Positions 10,101-20,965 of a stretch of DNA of 64,000 bases are shown here, piece by piece (positions within the stretch are counted from its first letter, which is position 1; each line of letters starts with the position of its first letter). Source of the DNA: Ephemerocybe angulata (taxonomy: Eukaryota > Basidiomycota > Agaricomycetes > Agaricales > Psathyrellaceae). The stretch is from positions 1 through 64,000 of the forward strand of contig JAACJK010000074.1 of the NCBI GenBank assembly GCA_013368325.1, written 5' to 3'. The position numbers and the translations under genes are program-made. The notes beneath the pieces were generated by a model. That model was given only the letters and a program-made list of their open reading frames with translations. It made no database searches and had not been told where the DNA came from.

Positions 10101-13100
10101 TTCGCTGGCGGATCCATTTTCCTCTTCAAGGTCCACAACACTCACCGCATCATCGTCTTCGCCTGCTGGTACGACTGGGTTTGGTCCAAGCTGCATATGA
10201 GGAAGGCTATCGTTCACATAGATTTCAGCAGTCATCCAAAATAGGCAGCGAAAGGAATGACTCGAGAAGTGGTCCTCGTAGTCCATCAGGAAGGAAGCCA
10301 CCTGTGGCGCAGAAAGCTCCTGGCGAGATAGCATTTCGTACGCACATTTCTGTAGCAAGCGCTTGCCGCGAACATTGCTGTCGGTATCACCATCCACGTT
10401 GACATCACCTTTCTCAAGTTTTCGCATAGCAGATTCCAGAGCAGCATAGGCAACATGAGATTTGAGCTGGGTCTTTGTGATGTAGTCAGTAATGTAGAAC
10501 ATGACTGCTTTAGCTGCCTCACCTGAGATGATGGGCTTCACATCCATGTTGCATCGCTCACAGCGGATGATAGTGCTGTTGAAATTATTGCACATGCCAT
10601 CCTCATGCCGTAGAGTTACCTCGCCTGTTTTTGGATCGATGGTTGAGACAAGAACAGAAGCACTTGGGTCGAGCATGAAGCGACACTCTCTGGATGTAGG
10701 GTCGTACTTGAAGCACGTTGCGCGATGTTTATGCTTCTGACAGCTGCTGACGAGGAGGTGGAGGTCTTTCGCAATCTGATCTGGAGTTGGGAGGTCATCC
10801 GTGTTGATGCCGCGAACGCTGCAAGGGTGCGAGGAATCTGCTGGTACGCAGCAATCGCCTACCGGGAGAGAGGGAATGGCAGTCTGAACACAGTCTTCGA
10901 GGTAGTTCAAGAATCGCTTACTGAATGCGTCGTTCATCGTAGCAAGGAGCTTGATCTTAAGTTCATTCGGGTTCAAGTAACCTTCGACCCATACGACCAT
11001 ATGCCCATGCAATGTTCCTCGGCCCTGTGCCTCTGAGCAGCAATAGTATCCATTAGAGACACCAAAGACGCCATACCGCGAAGGGGAGTCTGCATCGAAT
11101 TCTTTAAGAAATGGATGGGCATAGCCAAGAACTTCGGTGAAAAAGGCTTTCATCACGACATTGAAGAATCTTGCTGCTACAAATGGGTTCTGTGCAACGA
11201 GCTTTGCCTGCTCATGATAGTCAAATGCCGTCTCAGCGGGTAGGTTGTCGATGTCAATCTCTGCGCCCCCCATGAATCGAACGATGGGGTTGTAGACGTC
11301 TGCCGGATTTATTGTTACAAAGAACGCGGGAACACCGAGGGTGAAAGTAAGAGCACGAACCTCGTTACGCATTCGCATACGGCCACTGTTGGAGCCTGCA
11401 ACATCTCGAGTGACGGACTGGACATGGTTCATGAGTGACATGACTTGCTGCTCTTGTGGGGACCTTGGGCTGTCGTAGAAGGAGTTGTTCGCCAAGCGGG
11501 CTGCAACAGCAGCTGCAGTGTCAGAGGATATTGCATTGAAGGCAGAGGATACAGTTTTGAACCACGCGTGCCGGGTTTTGAAAGAGACGGACTGAAGCAT
11601 TGAGCGACGTTGGATGATGTTGAATGCTGTGAAAAAGAAACTATGGTGAGTTTGGAAGCGCGTGTCTGCCAAGGAAAGAAGGTGTTTTACATGGGGCTTG
11701 AACGCGATTGCGGTCTCTCTTGTTTTGTCTTCAAACCCTCCAACTCCGTATGGAAACAAGGTGGGATAGAGGGAGGGAAACAGGGAAGGATTGTCGAATT
11801 CACTGGCGAACACAGCGTCGTGCGGGAGAGCTAAGATTCCACCCCTTTTCTCTCTGACGTGCTTCAAAGCTGCTGCTCTCAACTCGCCTATCTTCGTGTC
11901 CTGTCCAACGTTGGATATGACAACGGAATGGAAAGGTATAATGCCATCTGAAGGAGGTGGGGCGTTGTCTAAGTCTTGAGCATCATACCTTGAAGTTGTG
12001 GCATCCCGTCTGGAATCAGGCTCAACGAGCTCATAGTAGAAGGGGAGGAGGTTATCACCCGCAGGAAGGCGACTCAAGCTTTCCTCGTTCAGCACAACAC
12101 TAGCGTACAGTGGGTTGTGGGCCTTTAGCCACTGCAGAGCTGACCGGACTTTGTTGGAACGCACATAGAGCGGCTTTGCGTGATGGAGAAACCATTGTTT
12201 GTCGGGGAGCTTTGAGCCAATGAAAACTACGCATATGTATTGCAACACTTCTTCTAATGGCGGCGGCATGACGGTGGGTAGAAATTGGGGCCGTTGAGGG
12301 AAGACAATGACATTCCCTTGCAGGGCTCGCTGCTGAGTAGAGACATCGAAGGCGCCTTCCTGAAATGACAACTGGACGATAGTGCATTTCGCGCGACAAA
12401 TGGCTATCATGCTCTCTTCAACGGGGCTGAGATCCAGAAGTTCAGGAGGGATAGGGCCGAGGTAAAGGGAATTTGCGAGCGCAAGACGGGGCACACGATT
12501 TCCCTGGAGAGCCAAAAGGCAAGGACTGCATGCTGCAAGAGAAATAGCCTCTCCTTCCGCAAACGTAACCCCCGTAGGTTCCAGAATATACCCATCTAAA
12601 ACAGCGTGTCCTGCCAATGGAGTGGGTATTGACAAGTATGAGCTGCGACGAGGGGAAGACTTCAGCAATGGCGATTGTATCTCTGCCCATGGGATGTTAG
12701 AAACATCACCTGGCGGAAGTACCTGGCCGCAAATAGCGCATGGGACCAACTTCAGCGCAAGGGAAGATGTCGCTGAACGGAAAGCTGCGATCAGCTCTTC
12801 TTTCCGCTCCTGAGACAGCGGATGAGGCCACGACCTCCGGATACTGTTGAGCTTATCCTCTCTTGCAGCTGCAGCTTCCGCTGCTCGTGCTATCTCCATT
12901 GCGAGGCTCACCCGCTTCGTAGACGACCGCAAGGCATAGATTCCCGCGAGCATGTCTTGTCGCTGAAGTGCTGGGTTAGGACATCCATAGATGGAGAGGA
13001 GTTCCTGAAGAACAAAGTTAGGGCATTCACATTGTAAAGCGGCATCAAATATAGAAATTATAAGCGCATTGACAGGCTCAGTACCCCCCGTCAACGGCAC

Positions 13101-13727
13101 ACGATGCAGTGTATCCGTGCACCCCTGGTGTTTATCTGACGACAGGATGCACTCCCCAGACACAACGTGCTTGAAGACGGCTTTGACACGATCTAAACGT
13201 GTTCCGCACAACGCAACGCCATGGTGATGCGCGTTCATTGCAATTTCGGATATGGGAGCCGTACGCCAGAACCGAACAGATAAGAAGAAAGTGAGTGGCC
13301 TAGAATCATATGCAGAAAGCAACGCAGGAAACGCTTTGATCACGTTGAGATGCCATTCCCGACGAGGAATGTTTGTGTCGATTCGCCTTCCTGCTCCAAC
13401 GCCATCAGCTAGCACCTCAAGGCCAGCGTCAGGCATGTCTCCATGCGAACTGAGGCACAGTATTAAAGCAACGCAAAGATCACTAGGAGAGGCGTGGTTA
13501 TGGTGGGGCAAACATGCAGACCCAGCGCCCGTAGCACAGAAACCACTAAAGCAATGGCTCAGCAGCAACTGCAGACGGGATGTGTAAGGTAATTCATCAT
13601 TGTGGGGTACATCGTGATTGAAAAATGCATGTAGTAGCTGAGCTTCGCGCCCAGCGTCGTAAACAGACTGTGACGAGAGGGAAAGGATTGTTTCGCACAA
13701 AGCGTGAACAGAAGCAGGTTCGGACAT
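7141..13727 (-). CDS. Helitron replicase-helicase (RepHel), one frameshift
   Basis: Catalytic protein of a rolling-circle Helitron. The open frame runs without an intron from 13820; the start MSEPASVHALC at 13727 looks best because the 31 residues before it resemble 5' leader. Counting from 13820, a Cys-rich N-terminal part (CAICGQVLPPGD...CSPCLLAL) is followed by the Rep domain with the HUH pair in GTLHGHMVVW (about residue 937) and the twin-Tyr motif FYITDYITK (about 1110). A Pif1-type helicase follows, with Walker A GGPAGTGKS (about 1663), Walker B WLIIDEVSMIS (about 1740) and C-terminal TAHRAQGQT...YVMVSRATSLDGL. Near 7522-7527, a run of six C on the plus strand, the frame is lost by one base. 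The natural C-terminus continues in another frame to 7141 (RMHAVALKSTTQYGTPEEQ, basic tail). Otherwise all catalytic motifs are intact, so the copy is young or still functional. Confidence 0.9.
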
Positions 13728-13820
13728 GGATGAAAAGGGAGAGGTGGGGGTGATGAAGAAGAGTAAGACAGACAAGGTGCTGGGTGCGCCAATGCAAGGG
13801 AAAGTCCAGCTCACCTGCAT
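7141..13820 (-). mobile_element. Helitron transposon, coding core
   Basis: The RepHel gene marks an autonomous-type Helitron. Only the coding core is given, because I could not fix the ends (5' TC, 3' hairpin plus CTRR, A/T insertion site). The element must extend beyond both coordinates. The tandem hairpin repeats at 13.9-14.2 kb upstream and the gene at 5.4-7.0 kb downstream may belong to it. Confidence 0.75.
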
Positions 13821-13877
13821 GTCATACTGTTTGCTTATTGTTTGCCAGCCACAGGTCTAAGCCCTAATTGGAAGAGT

Positions 13878-14222
13878 GGACCTGTGTTCCAGATTAGTGT
13901 AAAGTAACCGTTATGGCAACACACGGCGGTTTGGAGAGGATACCGTTTCGCGTCGAATACGGCACCCGTTTTTGCGAAGATTCCATGTATGGACAAAGAA
14001 CGCGTTTCGAAATCGAACACGCGCCCAAGTCAGTCGAAGTACGCCAATAGGACCTGTGTGTTGCGGCAAATCAGTGTATGGACATTAGTTATGAAAACGC
14101 ACGGGGCAGTCAAGAGACAACCGTTTCGCGGTCGAATACGGCGCCTGCTTCTGAGAAAATAAAACTTCCAATTATCACGTTTCGAAATCGAAAACGTGTG
14201 TAAGGTGGTTGCAACGAACAGG
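13878..14222. repeat. Two tandem ~172-bp units, each with two hairpins
   Basis: Unit A (13878-14049) and unit B (14050-14222) both begin GACCTGTGT and share order and spacing. Each has a CCGTTTCGCG...TCGAATACGG palindrome (13943-13962; 14121-14141) and then a TTTCGAAATCGAA hairpin (14002-14022; 14176-14198). Between units the second hairpin's arms change from GCG/CGC to CACG/CGTG yet still pair. The pair sits between the Helitron start and the divergent F-box gene. Confidence 0.75.
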
Positions 14223-14418
14223 GAGGTAATAGGCTGAGGAGAGATGAGCGCCCACCCGCGTCTGGTCGGAGTGTCAATGACCATCATTCTCACGGTCACA
14301 CCATTCACGGACAACAGGGCCGGCTTCAAGTTTAGCGCTCAAGCTCAAACATTTACCAAGGCGAGTGGAGGGTGTATTCGACATCGAAACACCCGATACA
14401 GTTGCAAATCTAAATCCA
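14176..14418. repeat. Direct repeat, copy 1 (partner 16920-17166)
   Basis: About 240 bases starting at hairpin CACGTTTCGA-AA-TCGAAAACGTG match 16920-17166 in the same orientation with substitutions and small gaps. Common landmarks are GGGAGGTAA, TGAGCGCCCAC, GGTCGGAGTGTCAATG and a second hairpin. In copy 1 that hairpin is GGGTGTATTCGA-CA-TCGAAACACCC (14370-14394). This copy lies upstream of the F-box gene. Confidence 0.85.
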
Positions 14419-14698
14419 TTGGTTTAAAAGATTCAGACGAGGGGGATAGACTGCTGTTTGAACGAAGGTGAAGCCGCAGTCAGGCCGGCGTGCACCTGTA
14501 CCGACGGAAGACCCTGTCTGCGTTGTTCGACTGAGACATGCGCTTGGCCCCCGCTGGGGCTGACAGGTCTTTGTATGTATATGATGGCACCCAATATTCC
14601 ACAGCAGCACTTCGCTGTTGCCTTCCCCTCATTCACGTCCAGTAAGCTCGTCGGACCAACCTGACCGTTCCACAATTGGCCGTATTGGTAGCGCCTCA

Positions 14699-15950
14699 AT
14701 GTCTTCGTAAGTCTGCCAATACCATCCATGAGACAAGCTAAGCTTTTACCAATAGGCGTTTCCCCCTTGAGCTGTGGAGAGAAGTGTTCCTTGTGAGCGC
14801 TAGCCCGAGATTCAAATGGGTGGACGGCAACAGGGAGGCGGACCGTTCCCCTCTCCCTCTCCTAGTCGATCGCCTTGCGACACGCGGGGAACTAGGGCGT
14901 ATTGCCCAAACCTGCCATCTTTTCAACAATATTGCGATGGCCGTGGCATGGGAGTGGCTCGTTGTGTCATCGCAAAGCGAGCTCGAAGGACTGGTGGAAG
15001 CTGCGAAGAGAACCCAGCGAGGCAAGCTCACACGCAGGCTCGACATCATCTCCGAACTCCAGGTCAACCCCGAAGATCTTAGAGCTCTTACTGCACATCT
15101 GCCCAACATTCAAGCCATGGTTATTTGCAAGCAGGTGGACGACGGACAGAGCATTCTTCTGACGACTGGGAGGTTCTCTGCGCCATTCGTTCCACACTTT
15201 CCCACCTTAACGCACCTGCACTTGACTGAAGACATCGAGGCATTTACGGTTAGGGACGTTGCCGCCATCGGCGTTGCATGCCCGGAACTTCGCGAACTCC
15301 ATCTCTCTGCGTTGGCGTCGAACCGACGGGCGATGAAAGCCGCGCCTATATTCAGGTTCCCGAAGCTTAGGCGCCTATGTTTGGGAAAGACATGCAATCT
15401 CAACTATACCCCGAACACACTCGACTACGATGCATTTCGGTCGCTCCTGGAGATATTGGCGGAGAAGAATGTGATGCCGAGTCTTGTTCATTTCGATATC
15501 CTGCAAGATGTCACGGACTGGAACACTCTTATTGATTTCCTCCGAACGTACGGGTCTGCTTTGCTCAGTCTCACCTGGGGCTCTAGCAATTCCACAGTCC
15601 ACAACGCGCACTGGAGCATCCACATCCTCGACTTCACCCCCCTCGTTACCGATGTCACATTCGTCATTGAAGAGTTCTACGACGAATACGCAATCGCCAT
15701 GGAACACCCCTCCCTCTCCACCATAAACATTGTCGTACCAGAAGACCCGGTTCTGTGTTACCCTCCGTCAGTGCGGGCGATTGTCGAGGCTGTGTTTCAG
15801 CATCTTTCACTTCCACGCAGGCATTTCCCTATGCTCACAGCGGTGACATTGTCAGAACTCAACAAGGAGAGTCCTATGAAATGGAAGCGAGGAATGGGCT
15901 CAGAATTGGAAGAGAAGGGAATATCAGTCAAGTTCCAATCAAGTTCTTGA
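14699..15950 (+). CDS. F-box/leucine-rich protein (paralogue 1)
   Basis: A 400-aa protein. The start ATG sits in an 8-nt coding exon (14699-14706, ATGTCTTC). A 49-nt intron with GTAAGT/TAG ends follows, and exon 2 (14756-15950) gives MSSRFPLELWREVFLV. That opening plus LATRGELGRIAQTCHLFNNI is a typical fungal F-box, which would link an SCF ubiquitin ligase to a target. The rest is rich in regularly spaced Leu with repeats such as FPTLTHLHLTEDIEAF and CPELRELHLSAL, suggesting leucine-rich repeats. The paralogue at 20966-22229 has the same architecture and an exon 2 of exactly the same length (1195 nt). The true substrate cannot be told. Such genes are numerous and fast-evolving in Agaricomycetes. 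Confidence 0.8.
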
Positions 15951-16919
15951 AGTTTTAAGCCAAGGTATGTCCCAATGTCATTCTCTTGGATCTTCTACTG
16001 AACGTGAGCAGGGCCGCTCTGAAGTGACAAACGGTCAATTTCGGCAGGGTCACGATTATATTTACATCATATACGATGCAATGTAATGTAGTTGCGCAAA
16101 AGAATTATTCCAGAGGAAAGCGAACTGAACATTCTGCGTCCCGGCGCATGGGCGCCTTCGCTGACAGACTTCGATCCGCCAAACGTCTGCGAGGCGTCGC
16201 CCGTGCACGGTGCACTACAGCTCGAGCCTGCGAGGATGTTACCCGTGGCGCCATTAGAGTTGTACGATACGCAGAGACAGTTGCAGACCTGCGGCGTGAG
16301 GACACCGCGTGTGGGTCGGCCCCGTCAGCGTATGTCGTGTACCCGCCGGGCCCTCCGCGATGCAGCCTTAGGGGGAACGCGATCACAGTAACCGCAGAGG
16401 TAGATGTGGTGGTGGACGCCATGGTAGTTGTAGTCGACTTAGTCCCCATTGCCTGTGCCCCAAGCACGCACCTGAATCGGACCTGCAGTGCAAACTGTGA
16501 GCAGAGTGCGGTCGATGCTGGTCATTGTCGACTCACTTTCCATCCCATCGCGATTCACACCCGCCGTACTGGAGAACTGGACGCAATATGCATGTACTTG
16601 CAACGTCGGTCCGAATCTTGAACTGATGGTGCCTGTTGAACGATGGTGGGCTACGGGTCTGAGGTGAGTATGCGATTGGGTTTTTAACCTAAAGACCGCG
16701 GCTAACCCTTCTTGGTTTTCCCGGGGACTGAGTGCCCGTGGTGCTCGCGATATCTGGTGTGACTGACGCACGCTCCATGATACCGTCGATGACGACGAAA
16801 GCAGGAGGGTGGGCTGGATGGGGGGAGGTGTAAAGTGAGCACTTGGAGTTCCCGGCGCACACAGATCGAGCTGGACTGGCCTTTCAAGTCTGAGTCCCCT
16901 CACGGGCGTTTGGCCAGTT
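15951..16919. other. Intergenic stretch with an inverted-repeat segment
   Basis: No gene was supported. Long open frames on both strands (16076-16621 +, 16439-16903 -) overlap and lack domains. About 16,500-16,650 is the inverted partner of bases 1-150, so this is probably composite repeat DNA. Confidence 0.5.
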
Positions 16920-17166
16920 CACGTTTCGAAATCGAAAACGTGCCCAAGGTCATTGCAATGAAAAGGGAGGTAAGGGCTGAGGAGAAATGAGCGCCCACAG
17001 GCGTTCTGGTCGGAGTGTCAATGGCGATCATTCACACGGTCACGCCTTTCATGGACGTGCACAAACAGGGGCCGCTTTAGCGCTCAAACTCAAACGTCTA
17101 CCAACGCGACCGGAAAGTGTCTTCGACATCGAAACACCTACCGATACAGTCGCAGATCTAAACCCA
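16920..17166. repeat. Direct repeat, copy 2 (partner 14176-14418)
   Basis: Same repeat as at 14176. It starts with an identical hairpin, CACGTTTCGA-AA-TCGAAAACGTG. Its second hairpin (17117-17139) reads GTGTCTTCGA-CA-TCGAAACAC, with arms differing from copy 1. It ends about 45 bp before the ATG of the 918-aa gene. Confidence 0.85.
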
Positions 17167-17209
17167 ACTTTTCCTCTCTCACAAAAACGAACGACTACGC
17201 TATACTTCC

Positions 17210-20023
17210 ATGCAGTACTCGCCAGAGGGAACCGTGCAGGAATGGGACGACCGCACGTTCTACTCCCCGAACGCTGGCCAGCAGGCTAATCTTGCGCTGC
17301 ACAACAGGAACCGAGATACGAACCCGTTCAATCCAGGAAACTTGGGAAGTAATGCTGCCCTATACCCCGACTTCTGCATCCCGCGGCCGTGGTCGAAGGC
17401 ATTCGGGTGGATCGCATTTGTGCCGTCGGACTCGTGGTATCATAGTCGCGCTGGACCGCTGGTATCCCAATTGGCAAGAACTCCAAAAGTTGAGCCGGTG
17501 TATTCGAAGGATGGGTTCGACGTGGTAGGATACCGTGCTGCAAATGTGTCGAACTGGCGACGGCTCGAGCAGGAGCTCTACTTGGCGGTCGTTACTTTGA
17601 AAGCGACGTACCAAATCCCAATGGTGCTTCCGTTCCTACCGAAATCGTTGGGCTACATGGAGTCATGCCGCTCGTCAGCTCGAATGGAACAGAAAATCAA
17701 AGCGTCGAGGGACTGGTTTCTCGTGTGGCTCGGGGCGCTGTCGTATACACTGGCATATGCAGAGAAGCCTGGTGATACTGTGGAAGGAAGAGAACATTCT
17801 TACCCCGAGCACCAGCGGCACCTCGAGAAGGCGGGCTTACCTACCACCTGGATTGACGACATCGCGCATTCGCCCGTCTATGACTTCACGCCATGCAACA
17901 GGAGAGCAGGATGCTTTGTTAGGCTATGTGACCCAGTCCCTGGAGAGCCCTCAGTGGAGTGGCTTGTGCGGCACGGCATTCCCGTTTGGTACGAGTGGGG
18001 CACCAAAGAAGTCGAGGCGGCAACGTTCAGTTACAGAATTGCATCCCTTCGACCCCCAACGCAACAGCCTCGTAGCAATCCCGTGGCGCCCGCACATCCA
18101 CTCATAGCGCAACCCCCTCCTCATAGTCCGTCAGTGCAGTTACCTCCTAGAGAACTTCGACCCCCAACGCAACAACCTCGCAGCAATCCCGTGGCGCCCG
18201 CACATCCACTCACAACGCAACCCCCTCCGTTACAGGGCACCGGCCACGAAGCAGCACCGAGTTCACCGAAAGTAATAGGCAAGGAACAGGTGAAGGACCC
18301 ATCCATCGAGGCCGAAATACCTAAACGCCGGGCCAAGATACCTTCGTCATGGGACACGGACAAGAATGACGATGATGGCGAAGAACCAAGCTGGGCAGAG
18401 TTCTTCAGGAAACGGGCTATCGCCAATAAGCGCCGGCTTGAGGTGGAGAGCGATATTGGGCGCCAGAGAAGGGAAAGTCGACTAGCAAACCCGCCGACAA
18501 GTTCAGCGGCTGTATTTGAATGGTGGCCATCGGAATCCAATCCAGGAAAGTGGGAGCGTACACCTGTCAGTGCCAAGTTCCGCGCAGAAACCCTCGAAAC
18601 CTATTCCTCTGAGCAGAAGAGGTATGACCCGTTCACAAACGAGTGGGACTGCTGCGATGAGTGGGGGTACGATACGGATAGTGAGGACGACGACGACAAC
18701 AACAACAGCAATATACCCATCACCGTCAACGATGATCCTGTAGACCGAGAGGATTCAGAGCCCTCCAGAGACGCGTTGACCCTGTCTGAAGCCGACACTC
18801 TTCCTCTGAGATCACTCAACCACGGTGATCTTCGGCTCATTGAGCACATCGACGACGTCCTTGGGTCAATGTACGGAAATTGTCAGCCGGTTCCCCCAAG
18901 CACAGCGGTGCAAACGTTGCCTGACGTCGAGACATATGCCCTCCTTCGAATCGTCACAGGAAAGCGGGAGGCAGGAATCGCAGCAGAGGTTGATTACACA
19001 AAGACGGCGCACTGCACATCAGCGTATCGTTTTATACGGGCGGTGGCAGCAGGGAATGAGCCACAGGCAGGTACATGGGACTTGCGCGATGGATGCGTTC
19101 AGCCAGTGCGCCTCTGCAAGAGATTTAGCTGCTTGAGAGTTGTGGAGAGCAAAGATGGCGGGGAAAGCGGGGAGGAGCGAGATACGTACCGAGGACCGCT
19201 ACGGTACTATATCTTCAACAGGATGGACAGTGAGAGCACATTCCTTGTTGCAACGGTCACTGCATCTGCAGCCCTTGTGGTATGCAGGCTTCCAGACACG
19301 TTCACCGAAAGCGATATCGTATTCTACCTGGCAGAAAGAGGGATATCCTATAGGGTCTTCCACCTGAGGAGTACACTTCCACGTTTTGTTCGTACCCTGT
19401 CGGCGAATCATTCCACGCCTATTCGAACACAGAACCATATTTTTACGAAGGACGACTATGACGGGTATGTGCGGTTGCGAACAATGCTTCTAACGCAGCC
19501 CCACATGCAAGCAGCAATACGTCGGGGGGGTATAGCTTGGAGATTGGCAGTCAGCACTCTAGGACTGTCAGGGATAGGAGCGATGCCTACGCTGACGGGT
19601 TGCACTAAAGAGTTAGTTGTAGGGGACAAGTTATATGTGGACGATGGAGTTTCCAGCAAGGAGCTTGACATGCTTTGCGGTGCGTACGAGTGCATATCTG
19701 GTAAGTCTTGAATGTGGATGCAAAACAGTAATGCAGTTATGCTAACTAAACGTGTAGAGAATGGAAAGCAGCGCTCCTTGAAGTCGTGGTGGCCCCTGGT
19801 ACGATACTATGAGAAAGACGAGTGTGGGGAGAACTATGGCTACTGGTCTTCGAGGAATGAGGACTGGTTCCAAGAGAGATTGGAAGCAATTGAGGGGGCG
19901 GACACAAAAAACAATCAGCCTCTGACATACACGCACTGGAAATCGAGGATGCACAGTGTAGCAACGATTCGTGGTTTTCACAAGAATGTTGAGAAAGCAT
20001 CTGTACAATTGATATCGGAATAG
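17210..20023 (+). CDS. Uncharacterised large protein (918 aa)
   Basis: Two exons: 17210-19700 and 19758-20023. The 57-nt intron runs from GTAAGT to GTGTAG and the reading phase is kept across it. I recognise no domain. The first 260 residues look globular (MQYSPEGTVQEWDDRTFYSP; IPRPWSKAFGWIAFVPSD). A Pro-rich linker contains an internal duplication: RPPTQQPRSNPVAPAHPL occurs twice, 108 nt (36 codons) apart from 18047. An acidic, Asn-rich stretch (DTDSEDDDDNNNSN) follows, then a second globular part with several Trp. The terminal exon reads ENGKQRSLKSWWPLVRYYEK. Mushroom genomes hold many lineage-specific proteins of this style, so it may be a host gene or transposon-linked. Its immediate upstream region is the 16920 repeat. 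Confidence 0.75.
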
Positions 20024-20061
20024 TTACAATCGTTTATAATATTACAGTACGTTTACAGTAT

Positions 20062-20791
20062 TTACATCTTGAACATGAATAGGAGACGCGTCTGCGATAT
20101 AGCCGGTTGTAACAGATGCCTGCTGAGCAAGAGTCCTAAGAACTTTATAAGTATGTCGGCATGAGTGAAAGGGTAAATGCATACCAGACAGTACAGTACC
20201 AATTCTCAAGGTGAGAGCGGCACCATCCTGCATGTCCAAGAGGCGAAGGAACATTGTGAGATGTGACCACAAAATCGCCATGAAATCCATAGGTGGCGAC
20301 GTCGGCATGCATCAAGGCGGCTCTGCGTGCACGATCGAAGCCAGGAGAAAGGTTTCTGTCACAGAAGAAAACCCCGTATGCCAAGTTGTCCGTAAAGTGC
20401 CATATCAAGTCGACCAGTTGAAAGGGCACGCCGTCAGGTGAATGGGTGGCTCGAAATCGATGTATGAACACAACAATGGCGAGCTCCTGCAGATCGCGTT
20501 CGCAACAGATGATGAATTGGATGGCATAGGCGGCGTTATGAGGTGGGTTGGTGAGAAGATCTCCTGCGCGCATCCATATGTAAGTATGGGGCACATCGCC
20601 GACGCTTTCTACTGCTTCGTAGGGCGAAAACTGGGGAGAAATGCGTGAGACTTGGGCTGTGTTAAATAAATGAGACTTACGTTGAAACTGGTGTGGCGCG
20701 AAAAGAGAGTTGTAGTATCGTCGAAGTTCAAAATGCGATGAGCATTGAGAATTTCGACCATAAGTCGCCGTTCATTGAGTGAAGCAACCAT
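20062..20791 (-). CDS. Uncharacterised small protein (204 aa)
   Basis: Three exons fit in frame: 20791-20681, 20630-20185 and 20119-20062. The introns are 50 and 65 nt with GTAAGT and GTATGC donors. The protein starts MVASLNERRLMVEILNAHRI and contains a hydrophobic central part (AAYAIQFIICCERDLQELAI; IVVFIHRFRATH). It ends shortly after WHLLQPAISQ. I do not know the family. It is convergent with the 918-aa gene, with only 38 bp between stop codons. Confidence 0.55.
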
Positions 20792-20965
20792 GGTGCAGAG
20801 ACAATGGCGTATGAGGATGCAAGCATTTTATTATAGGCCAGGGCAAAGAGTATTTATTACATGGAAGGTCTGAGCAACAAGGGGCAAAAGGAACACAAAA
20901 TGAAACGAGAATGGAATGCACGAATGAGACGATCAGATTACAGGAACAGGGACCTGCATATATGG

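Noticed and set aside
13878..14222. Regular repeats that could look like a CRISPR array
   Set aside because: Only two 172-bp units in a eukaryotic genome, with drifting interiors; no spacer-repeat layout.
14176..17166. LTR retrotransposon bounded by the direct repeats
   Set aside because: The 240-bp repeats lack TG...CA ends, and between them lies an F-box gene with no reverse transcriptase, integrase or primer-binding site.
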